Positions 43,004 to 55,204 of a DNA stretch of 64,000 nt are shown here, one piece after another (the stretch's first letter is position 1; the number at the start of each line of letters is the position of its first letter). The stretch comes from Portulaca oleracea. Taxonomy: Eukaryota > Streptophyta > Magnoliopsida > Caryophyllales > Portulacaceae. Location of the stretch: the NCBI GenBank assembly GCA_029582165.1, contig CM055876.1, forward strand, positions 22,099,001-22,163,000, written 5' to 3'. The position numbers and the translations under genes were made by a program. A model generated the notes under the pieces. That model did not search any database and had not been told where the DNA came from. It saw only the letters and a list, made by a program, of their open reading frames with translations.

Positions 43004-44035
43004 TGATGTATATTTGATGGCCATATACATCAAGGACATCAAGGAAGACATCCAATATGCATCATAGGAGCCTAATACTCGGTTATATGGCAAAAGAGCA
43101 TCATTCACTCAAGTATCCCTTTCGTTTGAATGATTTCAACAAGGGCAGTTTGGTAATTTACTCTATAACTCTAGATATATGCGTCTGATGAGGAAGTCAT
43201 CCAAAGACATATTGAAGAGCATTGAAAGAGCTTTCCAATGGTCTTTGAATCTTGGAAAACGGACAAGTATTGAAGGAGTTATAGTCCTTTCTTTCTAGAG
43301 TTGTATTTTAGAGTTTTATGATGTAATAAATGTGTAGGATGATGTAAGCCTCAAGGGGCCTAATTTCTTGAATAGTGCACGTCCTAGGGGGCTTAGGATT
43401 ACAATAAATACCCCCTTAGGCATCTTGTAATCTCATTCATTCAATAAATCAAATACAAACACAAGGTGTTGTTTTCTCTCTAGCTTTTGCTAGTATTTCG
43501 TTTCTCTTGAGGGAGATTCGATCCTATCTTCTTCTTCTAGCTTAGGGTGGCGTCCTAAGTGGTGATAGGAAGAGATTGAAGCATTCTTGAAGGTGGTGTG
43601 GCTGTATCCTCCAAGAATCTTCAAAGCCATTATCATTCATCATTCAAATCGTGAGTTTCTTTCTAGTTTTCATTTGATCTTGTTTTTGTTTCTACATTGT
43701 TTCAAATTCAAGATTCTTTTGAATATCATTCAATCATTCAAGAAACTTACATTCCACCCATTCCTACATTCATTACATTCATTCCATTAATCCATTTCGT
43801 CCATTCCATTCGTTTATCCATCCATTCATTCATCCATTCATTCATTTATTCAATCTTAAAGAAACTCTTAAAGATCCTAATCTTTTGTATAATTTGATCA
43901 TCTTTGATCCTATTATACATCATTTCATTCAATTTGGTTGATCTTTAAGAACTTTGAGAAGCAAGATTCTTATCTTGGTTTTTAAAGATCTTGTTTCCAA
44001 GTATAATGAGATTCCATTGATCCCATTATACATCA
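43004..44035 (+). repeat. Array unit 2 LTR (1032 bp)
   Basis: Same ends as unit 1. The TATA region reads TTACAATAAATACC, with one substitution in the box. Confidence 0.93.
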
Positions 44036-44299
44036 AAATTGGTATCAGAGCTTAGGAGTTTGAATCTCTTAGTTCTTGAAACAATCTTTTTACAATCTTT
44101 CCCTCTCCCACACGTTCCCCATCACCCCTACCATCACACGTCCATCACAAAAATTCATCCTCCATCCCACGTCCCCACTAAACTCCACAAAGAACCCATG
44201 AGCCCAAACACAAATCCAACCAATTCCCCCTCACGTCCCTTCTATGCTAATCATCCTACCATGAGTTTCTTGCGATCTTTTGAATCAAGATAGGTTCTA

Positions 44300-45003
44300 A
44301 TGGATTGCAAAAGTCTAGCAAGAATTCCCAACGTGAGCTACAATGCTTGAAGCAACAAATTGATGACCTTGCCATGCAAATGGAAGAATGTGGAATTCTT
44401 CCAAAGGGATCAAGAAGCACAAAATCACGTGTGGTTTACTCTTCTAAGGTTGAATATGAAGCAACTTATGCACAGAGTAAACATTCCAAAAAGAAGAATG
44501 GGAAGAAAGTTCAAAAAGATTTCTTACCATCCGATTACAAAGGTGACTCTATCAACAATCTTGAAGGAGTTAAGCAAGGGAGCATGGATGTACTTGATTA
44601 TACAATAGAGTTCAAGTGGCAATTATGGAAGAATGGCCTTAAGGAGGACGATCCACGCATTTTGGTATACTACCTTCTTGGTCTTAATGAAAATATTCAG
44701 CGTGTTGTTATAGATCAACCTCACATTAGTTTGGAGGAGTTAAGTTCTTTAGCTCTTGATTTTGAAGAACAAGCAAAGAGTAAAGAGCTTAGGGATAAAA
44801 CCCACACACGTCACAAACTTTCCAAATCAACCCCACAACATCACGCCAAAGGCATTCAAATCCAGCCCCATATTCGTCCCAAACCTGTTGTCCAACACTC
44901 CACAAAACAACCTCCACAAGATCAACCCTCATCCATTCCCAAACCCCACGTCCAAGAACCAGCACCCATAGCCCAAGGAGTTGTTATCATTGCCAAAGTT
45001 TAG
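44300..45003 (+). pseudogene. Unit 2 gag-like ORF, start region frameshifted
   Basis: One G is missing just after the ATG (GCAAAAGTCTAGC), putting that ATG out of frame. From 44305 the gag frame is otherwise open for 232 codons to the conserved end IIAKV. Confidence 0.8.
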
Positions 45004-45785
45004 GTCACATTGAATTGGAGTGTCCTAACAAGAAAGAAGTGCCTTCGGAAGGGTACCAAACACTTGATAACAAACCATTTGAGGAGGAAAAGGAAGAGGA
45101 AGTTGGCGTTGACATGAAAGGAGAAGAATTGGAGGTTGACGCAAAAGAAGAAGAAATTGGGATTGACGCATATGAGGAGGAGAAGAAAGAGGAAGAAAAG
45201 GTAGAAGAGGAGCATATGAAAAATTGGCTTGTGACAAAAGAAGCAAGTGTGGCGTATGAACATCCACAAAGAGAGTGCAAGATCTCTCATTATACCAACA
45301 AAGGAGAAGTATGTTCATTGAATCAAGAAAAGGAAAGTCGTGCCTCCTATGGATATATCGTTGTCCTTATGCAAAGGTTAAGCCATGACAATTTCAATCT
45401 AAGAAGTTTAGTAAGTCTTTGCTTTTACAAAATTTGCAAAGATTTATTATATTGCAAAATTACTTCTATGGATTCCTGTCATACTTTGTTGGAAGGACCA
45501 AAGTTGCTAGATAGGAATATCATTCCTCTTGATGCACCTCTACTTCCATCTTACACCACACGGCCTAAGAAGGAAGAAAGCCAACTTGTGTCGATCATGA
45601 AGATGGAGTATCGAGGCAATAAAGAATATAAGGATCCTATTCTTATACATTTGGAGAAGAATGAAATGGGTCCAAGTATCCATCACATTTTGAATCTTCC
45701 CACGAAGCATATCTTCCATGAGCATCCAAAAGATATCTACTCAGATCACTTGGTTGAAAGGCCGAAATTCGAAAGGATGAAATAG
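44982..45785 (+). pseudogene. Unit 2 zinc knuckle and protease-like ORF
   Basis: Open throughout: CYHCQSLGHIELEC, Glu-rich repeats, protease-like region ending RPKFERMK. The active-site IIDGGSC of the relatives corresponds to LNQEKESRASYGYI, so no catalytic Asp motif remains. Confidence 0.8.
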
Positions 45786-45799
45786 CCCAATTCATCAAA

Positions 45800-46006
45800 G
45801 TGCCTTGCTTCATATTAAATGATGAAGGCCAAATTGTGGAATTTGAAATTTTGGAGATACATGGAATTCCTATACCCGTGGTGGAGCATCGAGAAACAAA
45901 GTCCAAAAGCGCCATTGGGTTATTTTGGAAGAAGTTGAGGAAGTTTTGTAAGGGAGTCTATGATGACTTCAAAGCATTTAAAAAGAAAGTTTGTAATTTT
46001 TTGTGA
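45800..46006 (+). pseudogene. Unit 2 integrase remnant
   Basis: Open for 68 codons. Same content as in unit 1, with PCFILNDEGQ at the start. Confidence 0.75.
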
Positions 46007-46069
46007 AGAACGCAAGTAAGAGAGTTGATGCTAGAAGTTTGAGGACAAACTTTTTCAATCGGGGGAGTA

Positions 46070-47099
46070 TGATGTATATTTGATGGCCATATACATCAAT
46101 GACATCAAGGAAGACATCCAATATGCATCATAGGAGCCTAATACTCGGTTATATGGCAAAAGAGCATCATTCACTCGAGTATCCCTTTCGTTTGAATGAT
46201 TTCAACAAGGGCAGATTGGTAATTTACTCTATAACTCTAGATATATGCGTCTGATGAGGAAGTCATCCAAAGACATATTGAAGAGCATTGAAAGAGCTTT
46301 TCAATGGTTTTTGAATCTTGGAAAACGGACAAGTATTGAAGGAGTTATAGTCTTTTCTTTCTAGAGTTGTATTTTAGAGTTTTATGATGTAATAAATGTG
46401 TAGGATGATGTAAGCCTCAAGGGGCCTAATTTCTTGAATAGTGCACGTCCTAGGGGGCTTAGGATTACTATAAATACCCCCTTAGGCCTCTTGTAATCTC
46501 ATTCATTCAATAAATCAAATACAAACACAAGGTGTTGTTTTCTCTCTAGCTTTTGCTAGTATTTCATTTCTCTTGAGGGAGATTCGATCCTATCTTCTTC
46601 TTCTAGCTTAGGGTGGCGTCCAAAGTGGTGATAGGAAGAGATTGAAGCATTCTTGAAGGTGGTGTGGCTGTATCCTCCAGGAATCTTCAAAGCCATTATC
46701 ATTCATCATTCAAATCGTGAGTTTCTTTCTAGTTTTCATTTGATCTTGTTTTTGTTTCTACATTGTTTCAAATTCAAGATTCTTTTGAATATCATTCAAT
46801 CATTCAAGAAACTTACATTCCACCCATTCCTACATTCATTACATTCATTTCATTCATCCATTTCGTCCATTCCATTCGTTTATCCATCCATTCATTCATC
46901 CATTCATTCATTCATTCAATCTTAAAGAAACACTTAAAGATCCTAATCTTTTGTATAATTTGATCATCTTTGATCCTATTATACATCATTTCATTCAATT
47001 TGGTTGATCTTTAAGAACTTTGAGAAGCAAGATTCTTATCTTGGTTTTTAAAGATCTGTTCCAAGTATAATGAGATTCCATTGATCCCATTATACATCA
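46070..47099 (+). repeat. Array unit 3 LTR (1030 bp)
   Basis: Canonical ends. Two bases shorter near the end (AAGATCTGTTCC for AAGATCCTGTTTCC). Confidence 0.93.
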
Positions 47100-47363
47100 A
47101 AATTGGTATCAGAGCTTAGGAGTTTGAATCTCTTAGTTCTTGAAACAATCTTTTTACAAACTTTCCCTCTCCCACACGTTCCCCATCACCCCTACCATCA
47201 CACGTCTATCACAAAAATTCATCCTCCATCCCACGTCCCCACTAAACTCCACAAAGAACCCGTGAGCCCAAACACAAATCCAACCAATTCCCCCTCACGT
47301 CCCTTCTATGCTAATCATCCTACCATGAGTTTCTTGCGATCTTTTGAATCAAGATAGGTTCTA

Positions 47364-48068
47364 ATGGATTGCAAAAGGTCTAGCAAGAATTCCCAACGTG
47401 AGCTACAATGCTTGAAGCAACAAATTGATGATCTTGCTAAGCAAATGGAAGAATGTGGAATTCTTCCAAAGGGATCAAGAAGCACAAAATCACGTGTGGT
47501 TCACTCTTCTAAGGTTGAATATGAAGCAACTTATGCACGGAGTAAACATTCCAAAAAGAAGAATGGGAAGAAAGTTCAAAAAGATTTCTTACCATTCGAT
47601 TACAAAGGTGACTCCATCAACAATCTTGAAGGAGTTAAGCAAGGGAGCATGGATGTACTTGATTATACAATAGAGTTCAAGTGGCAATTATGGAAGAATG
47701 GCCTTAAGGAGGACGATCCACGCATTTTGGTATACTACCTTCTTGGTCTTAATGAAAATATTCAGCGTGTTGTTATAGATCAACCTCACATTAGTTTGGA
47801 GGAGTTAAGTTCTTTAGCTCTTGATTTTGAAGAACAAGCAAAGAGTAAAGAGCTTAGGGATAAAACCCACACACGTCACAAACTTTCCAAATCAACCCCA
47901 CAACATCACGCCAAAGGCATTCAAATCCATCCCCATATTCGTCCCAAACCTGTTTTCCATCACTCCACAAAACAACCTCCACAAGATCAACCCTCATCCA
48001 TTCCCAAACCCCACGTCCAAGAACCAGCACCCATAGCCCAAGGAGTTGTTATCATTGCCAAAGTTTAG
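47364..48068 (+). CDS. gag: Unit 3 gag-like protein, intact ORF
   Basis: 234 codons from ATG, the only unit in which this ORF is fully open. N-terminal helix with coiled-coil character (LKQQIDDLAKQMEE), a Lys-rich basic segment (KHSKKKNGKKVQK), then a shortened gag domain: GVKQGSMDVLDYTIEFKWQLW matches VQGSKSVEEYTKEFEHLLW of E2, followed by LKEDDPRILVYYLLGLNENIQ. The Pro-rich end (KPHVQEPAP) matches KPHVQES of E2. The first half of the usual gag domain is missing. It ends just past the zinc-knuckle codons, which lie in the other frame. Expression and function are unknown. Confidence 0.65.
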   Translation: MDCKRSSKNSQRELQCLKQQIDDLAKQMEECGILPKGSRSTKSRVVHSSKVEYEATYARSKHSKKKNGKKVQKDFLPFDYKGDSINNLEGVKQGSMDVLDYTIEFKWQLWKNGLKEDDPRILVYYLLGLNENIQRVVIDQPHISLEELSSLALDFEEQAKSKELRDKTHTRHKLSKSTPQHHAKGIQIHPHIRPKPVFHHSTKQPPQDQPSSIPKPHVQEPAPIAQGVVIIAKV

Positions 48069-48850
48069 GTCACATTGAATTGGAGTGTCCTAACAAGAAA
48101 GAAGTGCCTTCGGAAGGGTACCAAACACATGATAACAAACCATTTGAGGAGAAAAAGGAAGAGGAAGTTGGCGTTGACATGAAAGGAGAAGAATTGGAGG
48201 TTGACGCAAAAGAAGAAGAAATTGGGATTGATGCATATGAGGAGGAGAAGAAAGAGGAAGAAAAGGTAGAACAGGAGCATATGGAAAAGTGGCTTGTGAC
48301 AAAAGAAGCAAGTGTGGCGTATGAACATCCACAAAGAGAGTGCAGGATCTCTCATTATACCAACAAAGGAGAAGTATGTTCATTGAACCAAGAAAAGGAA
48401 AGTCGTGCCTCCTATGGATATATCGTTGTCCTGATGCAAAGGTTAAGCCATGACAATTTCAATCCAAGAAGTTTAGTAAGTCTTTGCTTTTACAAAATTT
48501 GCAAAGATTTATTATATTGCAAAATTACTTCTATGGATTCCTGTCATACTTTGTTGGAAGGACCAAAGTTGCTAGATAGGAATATCATGCCTCTTAATGC
48601 ATCTCTACTTCCATCTTACACCACACGGCCTAAGAAGGAAGAAAGCCAACTTGTGTCGATCATGAAGATGGAGTATCGAGGGAATAAAGAATATAAGGAT
48701 CCTATTCTTATACATTTGGAGAAGAATGAAATGGTTCCAAGTATCCATCACATTTTGAATCTTCCCACGAAGCATATCTTCCATGAGCATCCAAAAGATA
48801 TCTACTTAGATCACTTGGTTGAAAGGCCGAAATTCGAAAGGATGAAATAG
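48047..48850 (+). CDS. Unit 3 zinc-knuckle, acidic and protease-like ORF
   Basis: In the -1 frame relative to gag and overlapping its end. Knuckle CYHCQSLGHIELEC with correct C-X2-C-X4-H-X4-C spacing; a Glu/Lys-rich region (about residues 25-75) with repeats EEVGVD, EELEVD, EEIGID; then a degenerate protease region (CKITSMDSCHTLLEGPKLLDR matches [21 protein letters not shown] of E2) and linker (SQLVSIMKMEY). The protease Asp is missing. No ATG starts it, so expression would need frameshifting or read-through. It may simply be decay. Confidence 0.55.
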   Translation, partial: CYHCQSLGHIELECPNKKEVPSEGYQTHDNKPFEEKKEEEVGVDMKGEELEVDAKEEEIGIDAYEEEKKEEEKVEQEHMEKWLVTKEASVAYEHPQRECRISHYTNKGEVCSLNQEKESRASYGYIVVLMQRLSHDNFNPRSLVSLCFYKICKDLLYCKITSMDSCHTLLEGPKLLDRNIMPLNASLLPSYTTRPKKEESQLVSIMKMEYRGNKEYKDPILIHLEKNEMVPSIHHILNLPTKHIFHEHPKDIYLDHLVERPKFERMK

Positions 48851-48864
48851 CCCAAGTCATCAAA

Positions 48865-49071
48865 GTGCATTGCTTCATATTAAATGATGAAGGCCAAATT
48901 GTGGAATTTGAAATTTTGGAGATACATCGAATTCCTATACCCGTGGTGGAGCATCGAGAAACAAAGTCCAAAAGCGCCATTGGGTTATTTTGGAAGAAGT
49001 TGAGGAAGTTTTGTAAGGGAGTCTATGATGACTTCAAAGCATTTAAAAAGAAAGTTTGTAATTTTTTGTGA
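48865..49071 (+). pseudogene. Unit 3 integrase remnant
   Basis: Open for 68 codons. Private change IHRIPIP for IHGIPIP. Confidence 0.75.
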
Positions 49072-49134
49072 AGAACGCAAGTAAGAGAGTTGATGCTAGA
49101 AGTTTGAGGACAAACTTTTTCAATCGGGGGAGTA

Positions 49135-50112
49135 TGATGTATATTTGATGGCCATATACATCAAGGACATCAAGGAAGACATCCAATATGCATCATAGGA
49201 GCCTAATACTCGGTTATATGGCATAAGAGCATCATTCACTCGAGTATCCCTTTCGTTTGAATGATTTCAACAAGGGCAGATTGGTAATTTACTCTATAAC
49301 TCTAGATATATGCGTCTGATGAGGAAGTCATCCAAAGACATATTGAAGAGCATTGAAAGAGCTTTCCAATGGTTTTTGAATCTTGGAAAACGGACAAGTA
49401 TTGAAGGAGTTATAGTCTTTTCTTTCTAGAGTTGTAATTTACTCTTGAATAGTGCACGTCCTAGGGGGCTTAGGATTACTATAAATACCCCCTTAGGCCT
49501 CTTGTAATCTCATTCATTCAATAAATCAAATACAAACACAAGGTGTTGTTTTCTCTCTAGCTTTTGCTAGTATTTCGTTTCTCTTGAGGGAGATTCGATC
49601 CTATCTTCTTTTTCTAGCTTAGGGTGGCGTCCTAAGTGGTGATAGGAAGAGATTGAAGCATTGTTGAAGGTGGTGTGGCTGTATCCTCCAAGAATCTTCA
49701 AAGCCATTATCATTCATCATTCAAATCGTGAGTTTCTTTCTAGTTTTCATTTGATCTTGTTTTTGTTTCTACATTGTTTCAAATTCAAGATTCTTTTGAA
49801 TATCATTCAATCATTCAAGAAACTTACATTCCACCCATTCCTACATTCATTACATTCATTTCATTCATCCATTTCGTCCATTCCATTCGTTTATCCATCC
49901 ATTCATTCATCCATTCATTCATTCATTCAATCTTAAAGAAACACTTAAAGATCCTAATCTTTTGTATAATTTGATCATCTTTGATCCTATTATACATCAT
50001 TTCATTAAATTTGGTTGATCTTTAAGAACTTTGAGAAGCAAGATTCTTATCTTGGTTTTTAAAGATCCTGTTTCCAAGTATAATGAGATTCCATTGATCC
50101 CATTATACATCA
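49135..50112 (+). repeat. Array unit 4 LTR (978 bp, deletion)
   Basis: Near 49437 GAGTTGTAATTTACTCTTGAATAG replaces a longer stretch in the other LTRs. About 54 bp upstream of the TATA box is lost. Confidence 0.92.
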
Positions 50113-50375
50113 AAATTGGTATCAGAGCTTAGGAGTTTGAATCTCTTAGTTCTTGAAACAATCTTTTTACAATCTTTCCCTCTCCCACACGTTCCCATCA
50201 CCCCTACCATCACACGTCCATCACAAAAATTCATCCTCCATCCCACGTCCCCACTAAACTCCACAAAGAACCCGTGAGCCCAAACACAAATCCAACCAAT
50301 TCCCCCTCACGTCCCTTCTATGCTAATCATCCTACCATGAGTTTCTTGCGATCTTTTGAATCAAGATAGGTTCTA

Positions 50376-51075
50376 ATGGATTGCAAAAGGTCTAGCAAGA
50401 ATTCCCAACGTGAGCTACAATGCTTGAAGTAACAAATTGATGATCTTGCCAAGCAAATGGAAGAATGTGGAATTCTTCCAAAGGGATCAAGAAGCACAAA
50501 ATCACGTGTGGTTCACTCTTCTAAGGTTGAATATGAAGCACCTTATGCACGGAGTAAACATTCCAGAAAGAAGAATGGGAAGAAAGTTCAAAAAGATTTC
50601 TTACCATCCTATTACAAAGGTGACTCCATCAACAATCTTGAAGGAGTTAAGCAAGGGAGCATGGATGTACTTGATTATACAATAGAGTTCAAGTGGAAAT
50701 TATGGAAGAATGGCCTTAAGGAGGACGATCCACGCATTTTGGTATGCTACCTTCTTGGTCTTAATGAAAATATTTAGCGTGTTGTTATAGATCAACCTCA
50801 CATTAGTTTGGAGAAGTTCTTTAGCTCTTGATTTTGAAGAAAAAGCAAAGAGTAAAGAGCTTAGGGATAAAACCCACACACGTCACAAACTTTCCAAATC
50901 AACCCCACAACATCACGCCAAAGGCATTCAAATCCAGCCCCATATTCGTCCCAAACCTGTTGTCCATCACTCCACAAAACAACCTCCACAAGATCAACCC
51001 TCATCCATTCCCAAACCCCACGTGCAAGAACCAGCACCCATAGCCCAAGGAGTTGTTATCATTGCCAAAGTTTAG
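50376..51075 (+). pseudogene. Unit 4 gag-like pseudogene
   Basis: CAA to TAA at 50430-50432, CAG to TAG at 50775-50777, and a private 5-bp loss near 50813. Confidence 0.8.
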
Positions 51076-51857
51076 GTCACATTGAATTGGAGTGTCCTAA
51101 CAAGAAAGAAGTGCCTTCGGAAGGGTACCAAACACATGATAACAAACCATTTGAGGAGGAAAAGGAAGAGGAAGTTGGCGTTGAAATGAAAGAAGAAGAA
51201 TTGGAGGTTGACGCAAAAGAAGAAGAAATTGGGATTGACGCATATGAGGAGGAGAAGAAAGAGGAAGAAAAGGTAGAAGAGGAGCATATGGAAAAGTGGC
51301 TTGTGACAAAAGAAGCAAGTGTGGCGTATGAACATCCACAAAGAGAGTGCAAGATCTCTCATTATACCAACAAAGGAGAAGTATGTAGATTGAACCAAGA
51401 AAAGGAAAGTTGTGCCTCCTATGGAAATATCGTTGTCCTTATGCAAAGGTTAAGCCATGACAATTTCAATCCAAGAAGTTTAGTAAGTCTTTGCTTTTAC
51501 AAAATTTGCAAAGATTTATTATATTGCAAAATTACTTCTATGGATTCCTGTCATACTTTGTTGGAAGGACCAAAGTTGCTAGATAGGAATATCATGCCTC
51601 TTGATGCATCTCTACTTCCATCTTACACCACACGGCCTAAGAAGGAAGAAAGCCAACTTGTGTCGATCATGAAGATGGAGTATCGAGGGAATAAAGAATA
51701 TAAGGATCCTATTCTTATACATTTGGAGAAGAATGAAATGGGTCCAAGTATCCATCACATTTTAAATCTTCCCACGAAGCATATCTTCCATGAGCATCCA
51801 AAAGATATCTACTCAGATCACTTGGTTGAATGGCCGAAATTCGAAAGGACGAAATAG
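51054..51857 (+). pseudogene. Unit 4 zinc knuckle and protease-like ORF
   Basis: Open. Carries GVEMKEEEL and EVCRLNQ, diagnostic of units 4-8 (GVDMKGEEL and EVCSLNQ in units 1-3), and ends EWPKFERTK, as in unit 5. Confidence 0.78.
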
Positions 51858-51871
51858 CCCAAGTCATCAAA

Positions 51872-52078
51872 GTGCATTGCTTCATATTAAATGATGAAGG
51901 CTAAATTGTGGAATTTGAAATTTTGGAGATACATGGAATTCCTATACCCGTGGTGGAGCATCGAGAAACAAAGTCCAAAAGCGCCATTGGGTTATTTTGG
52001 AAGAAGTTGAGGAAGTTTTGTAAGGGAGTCTATGATGACTTCAAAGCATTTAAAAAGAAAGTTTGTAATTTTTTGTGA
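51872..52078 (+). pseudogene. Unit 4 integrase remnant, nonsense
   Basis: GAAGGCTAAATTG: a CAA to TAA stop shared with units 5-7. Confidence 0.72.
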
Positions 52079-52140
52079 AGAACTCAAGAAAGAGAGTTGA
52101 TGCTAGAAGTTTGAGGACAAACTTTTCAATCGGGGGAGTA

Positions 52141-53169
52141 TGATGTATATTTGATGGTCATATACATCAAGGACATCAAGGAAGACATCCAATATGCATC
52201 ATAGGAGCCTAATACTCGGTTATATGGCAAAAGAGCATCATTCACTCGAGTATCCCTTTCGTTTGAATGATTTCAACAAGGGCAGATTGGTAATTTACTC
52301 TATAACTCTAGATATATGCGTCTGATGAGGAAGTCATCCAAAGACATATTGAAGAGCATTGAAAGAGCTTTCCAATGGTTTTTGAATCTTGGAAAACGGA
52401 CAAGTATTGAAGGAGTTATAGTCTTTTCTTTCTAGAGTTGTATTTTAGAGTTTTATGATGTAATAAATGTGTAGGATGATGTAAGCCTCAAGGGGCCTAA
52501 TTTCTTGAATAGTGCACGTCCTAGGGGGCTTAGGATTACTATAAATACCCCTTAGGCCTCTTGTAATCTCATTCATTCAATAAATCAAATACAAACACAA
52601 GGTGTTGTTTTCTCTAGCTTTTGCTAGTATTTCGTTTCTCTTGAGGGAGATTCGATCCTATCTTCTTCTTCTAGCTTAGGGTGGCGTCCTAAGTGGTGAT
52701 AGGAAGAGATTGAAGCATTCTTGAAGGTGGTGTGGCTGTATCCTCCAAGAATCTTCAAAGCCATTATCATTCATCATTCAAATCGTGAGTTTCTTTCTAG
52801 TTTTCATTTGATCTTGTTTTTGTTTCTACATTGTTTCAAATTCAAGATTCTTTTGAATATCATTCAATCATTCAAGAAACTTACATTCCACCCATTCCTA
52901 CATTCATTACATTCATTTCATTCATCCATTTCGTCCATTCCATTCGTTTATCCATCCATTCATTCATCCATTCATTCATTCATTCAATCTTAAAGAAACA
53001 CTTAAAGATCCTAATCTTTTGTATAATTTGATCATCTTTGATCCTATTATACATCATTTCATTCAATTTGGTTGATCTTTAAGAACTTTGAGAAGCAAGA
53101 TTCTTATCTTGGTTTTTAAAGATCCTGTTTCCAAGTATAATGAGATTCCATTGATCCCATTATACATCA
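52141..53169 (+). repeat. Array unit 5 LTR (1029 bp)
   Basis: First LTR with GATGGTCATATAC, shared by units 5-8. ATACCCCTTAGG has one C fewer after the TATA box. Confidence 0.93.
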
Positions 53170-53433
53170 AAATTGGTATCAGAGCTTAGGAGTTTGAATC
53201 TCTTAGTTCTTGAAACAATCTTTTTACAACCTTTCCCTCTCCCACACGTTCCCCATCAGCCCTACCATCACACGTCCATCACAAAAATTCATCCTCCATC
53301 CCACGTCCCCACTAAACTCCACAAAGAACCCGTGAGCCCAAACACAAATCCAACCAATTCCCCCTCACGTCCCTTCTATGCTAATCATCCTACCATGAGT
53401 TTCTTGCGATCTTTTGAATAAAGATAGGTTCTA

Positions 53434-54138
53434 ATGGATTGCAAAAGGTCTAGCAAGAATTCCCAACGTGAGCTACAATGCTTGAAGTAACAAATTGATG
53501 ATCTTGCCAAGCAAATGGAAGAATGTGGAATTCTTCCAAAGGGATCAAGAAGCACAAAATCACGTGTGGTTCACTCTTCTAAGGTTGAATATGAAGCACC
53601 TTATGCACGGAGTAAACATTCCAGAAAGAAGAATGGGAAGAAAGTTCAAAAAGATTTCTTACCATCCTATTACAAAGGTGACTCCATCAACAATCTTGAA
53701 GGAGTTAAGCAAGGGAGCATGGATGTACTTGATTATACAATAGAGTTCAAGTGGCAATTATGGAAGAATGGCCTTAAGGAGGACGATCCACGCATTTTGG
53801 TATGCTACCTTCTTGGTCTTAATGAAAATATTTAGCGTGTTGTTATAGATCAACCTCACATTAGTTTGGAGGAGTTAAGTTCTTTAGCTCTTGATTTTGA
53901 AGAAAAAGCAAAGAGTAAAGAGCTTAGGGATAAAACCCACACACGTCACAAACTTTCCAAATCAACCCCACAACATCACGCCAAAGGCATTCAAATCCAG
54001 CCCCATATTCGTCCCAAACCTGTTGTCCATCACTCCACAAAACAACCTCCACAAGATCAACCCTCATCCATTCCCAAACCCCACGTGCAGGAACCAGCAC
54101 CCATAGCCCAAGGAGTTGTTATCATTGCCAAAGTTTAG
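53434..54138 (+). pseudogene. Unit 5 gag-like pseudogene
   Basis: Stops at 53488-53490 (TAA) and 53833-53835 (TAG), as in unit 4. No 5-bp loss. Confidence 0.8.
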
Positions 54139-54920
54139 GTCACATTGAATTGGAGTGTCCTAACAAGAAAGAAGTGCCTTCGGAAGGGTACCAAACACAT
54201 GATAACAAACTATTTGAGGAGGAAAAGGAAGAGGAAGTTGGCGTTGAAATGAAAGAAGAAGAATTGGAGGTTGACGCAAAAGAAGAAGAAATTGGGATTG
54301 ACGCATATGAGGAGGAGAAGAAAGAGGAAGAAAAGGTAGAAGAGGAGCATATGGAAAAGTGGCTTGTGACAAAAGAAGCAAGTGTGGCGTATGAACATCC
54401 ACAAAGAGAGTGCAAGATCTCTCATTATACCAACAAAGGAGAAGTATGTAGATTGAACCAAGAAAAGGAAAGTTGTGCCTCCTATGGAAATATCGTTGTC
54501 CTTATGCAAAGGTTAAGCCATGACAATTTCAATCCAAGAAGTTTAGTAAGTCTTTGCTTTTACAAAATTTGCAAAGATTTATTATATTGCAAAATTACTT
54601 CTATGGATTCCTGTCATACTTTGTTGGAAGGACCAAAGTTGCTAGATAGGAATATCATGCCTCTTGATGCATCTCTACTTCCATCTTACACCACACGGCC
54701 TAAGAAGGAAGAAAGCCAACTTGTGTCGATCATGAAGATGGAGTATCGAGGGAATAAAGAATATAAGGATCCTATTCTTATACATTTGGAGAAGAATGAA
54801 ATGGGTCCAAGTATCCATCACATTTTAAATCTTCCCACGAAGCATATCTTCCATGAGCATCCAAAAGATATCTACTCAGATCACTTGGTTGAATGGCCGA
54901 AATTCGAAAGGACGAAATAG
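54117..54920 (+). pseudogene. Unit 5 zinc knuckle and protease-like ORF
   Basis: Open. Private change DNKLFEEE for DNKPFEEE. Confidence 0.78.
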
Positions 54921-54934
54921 CCCAAGTCATCAAA

Positions 54935-55141
54935 GTGCATTGCTTCATATTAAATGATGAAGGCTAAATTGTGGAATTTGAAATTTTGGAGATACATGGA
55001 ATTCCTATACCCGTGGTGGAGCATCGAGAAACAAAGTCCAAAAGCGCCATTGGGTTATTTTGGAAGAAGTTGAGGAAGTTTTGTAAGGGAGTCTATGATG
55101 ACTTCAAAGCATTTAAAAAGAAAGTTTGTAATTTTTTGTGA
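54935..55141 (+). pseudogene. Unit 5 integrase remnant, nonsense
   Basis: Same TAA (GGCTAAATTG) as unit 4. Confidence 0.72.
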
Positions 55142-55204
55142 AGAACGCAAGTAAGAGAGTTGATGCTAGAAGTTTGAGGACAAACTTTTTCAATCGGGGG
55201 AGTA

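Larger units (their letters stand above)
43004..46069 (+). mobile_element. Array unit 2
   Basis: LTR 43004-44035, PBS 44040-44051, internal 44036-46069. Groups with unit 3: no inherited stops of the unit 4-8 type. Confidence 0.93.
46070..49134 (+). mobile_element. Array unit 3 (best-preserved copy)
   Basis: LTR 46070-47099, PBS 47104-47115, internal 47100-49134. Both ORFs and the integrase remnant are open, so it may be closest to the founder. Confidence 0.93.
49135..52140 (+). mobile_element. Array unit 4
   Basis: LTR 49135-50112, PBS 50117-50128, internal 50113-52140. Shorter period because about 54 bp is missing in the LTR. First unit with the inherited stop set shared by units 4-8. Confidence 0.93.
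52141..55204 (+). mobile_element. Array unit 5
   Basis: LTR 52141-53169, PBS 53174-53185, internal 53170-55204. Near-twin of unit 4 internally (EWPKFERTK and both gag stops), but with the full-length LTR. Confidence 0.93.
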
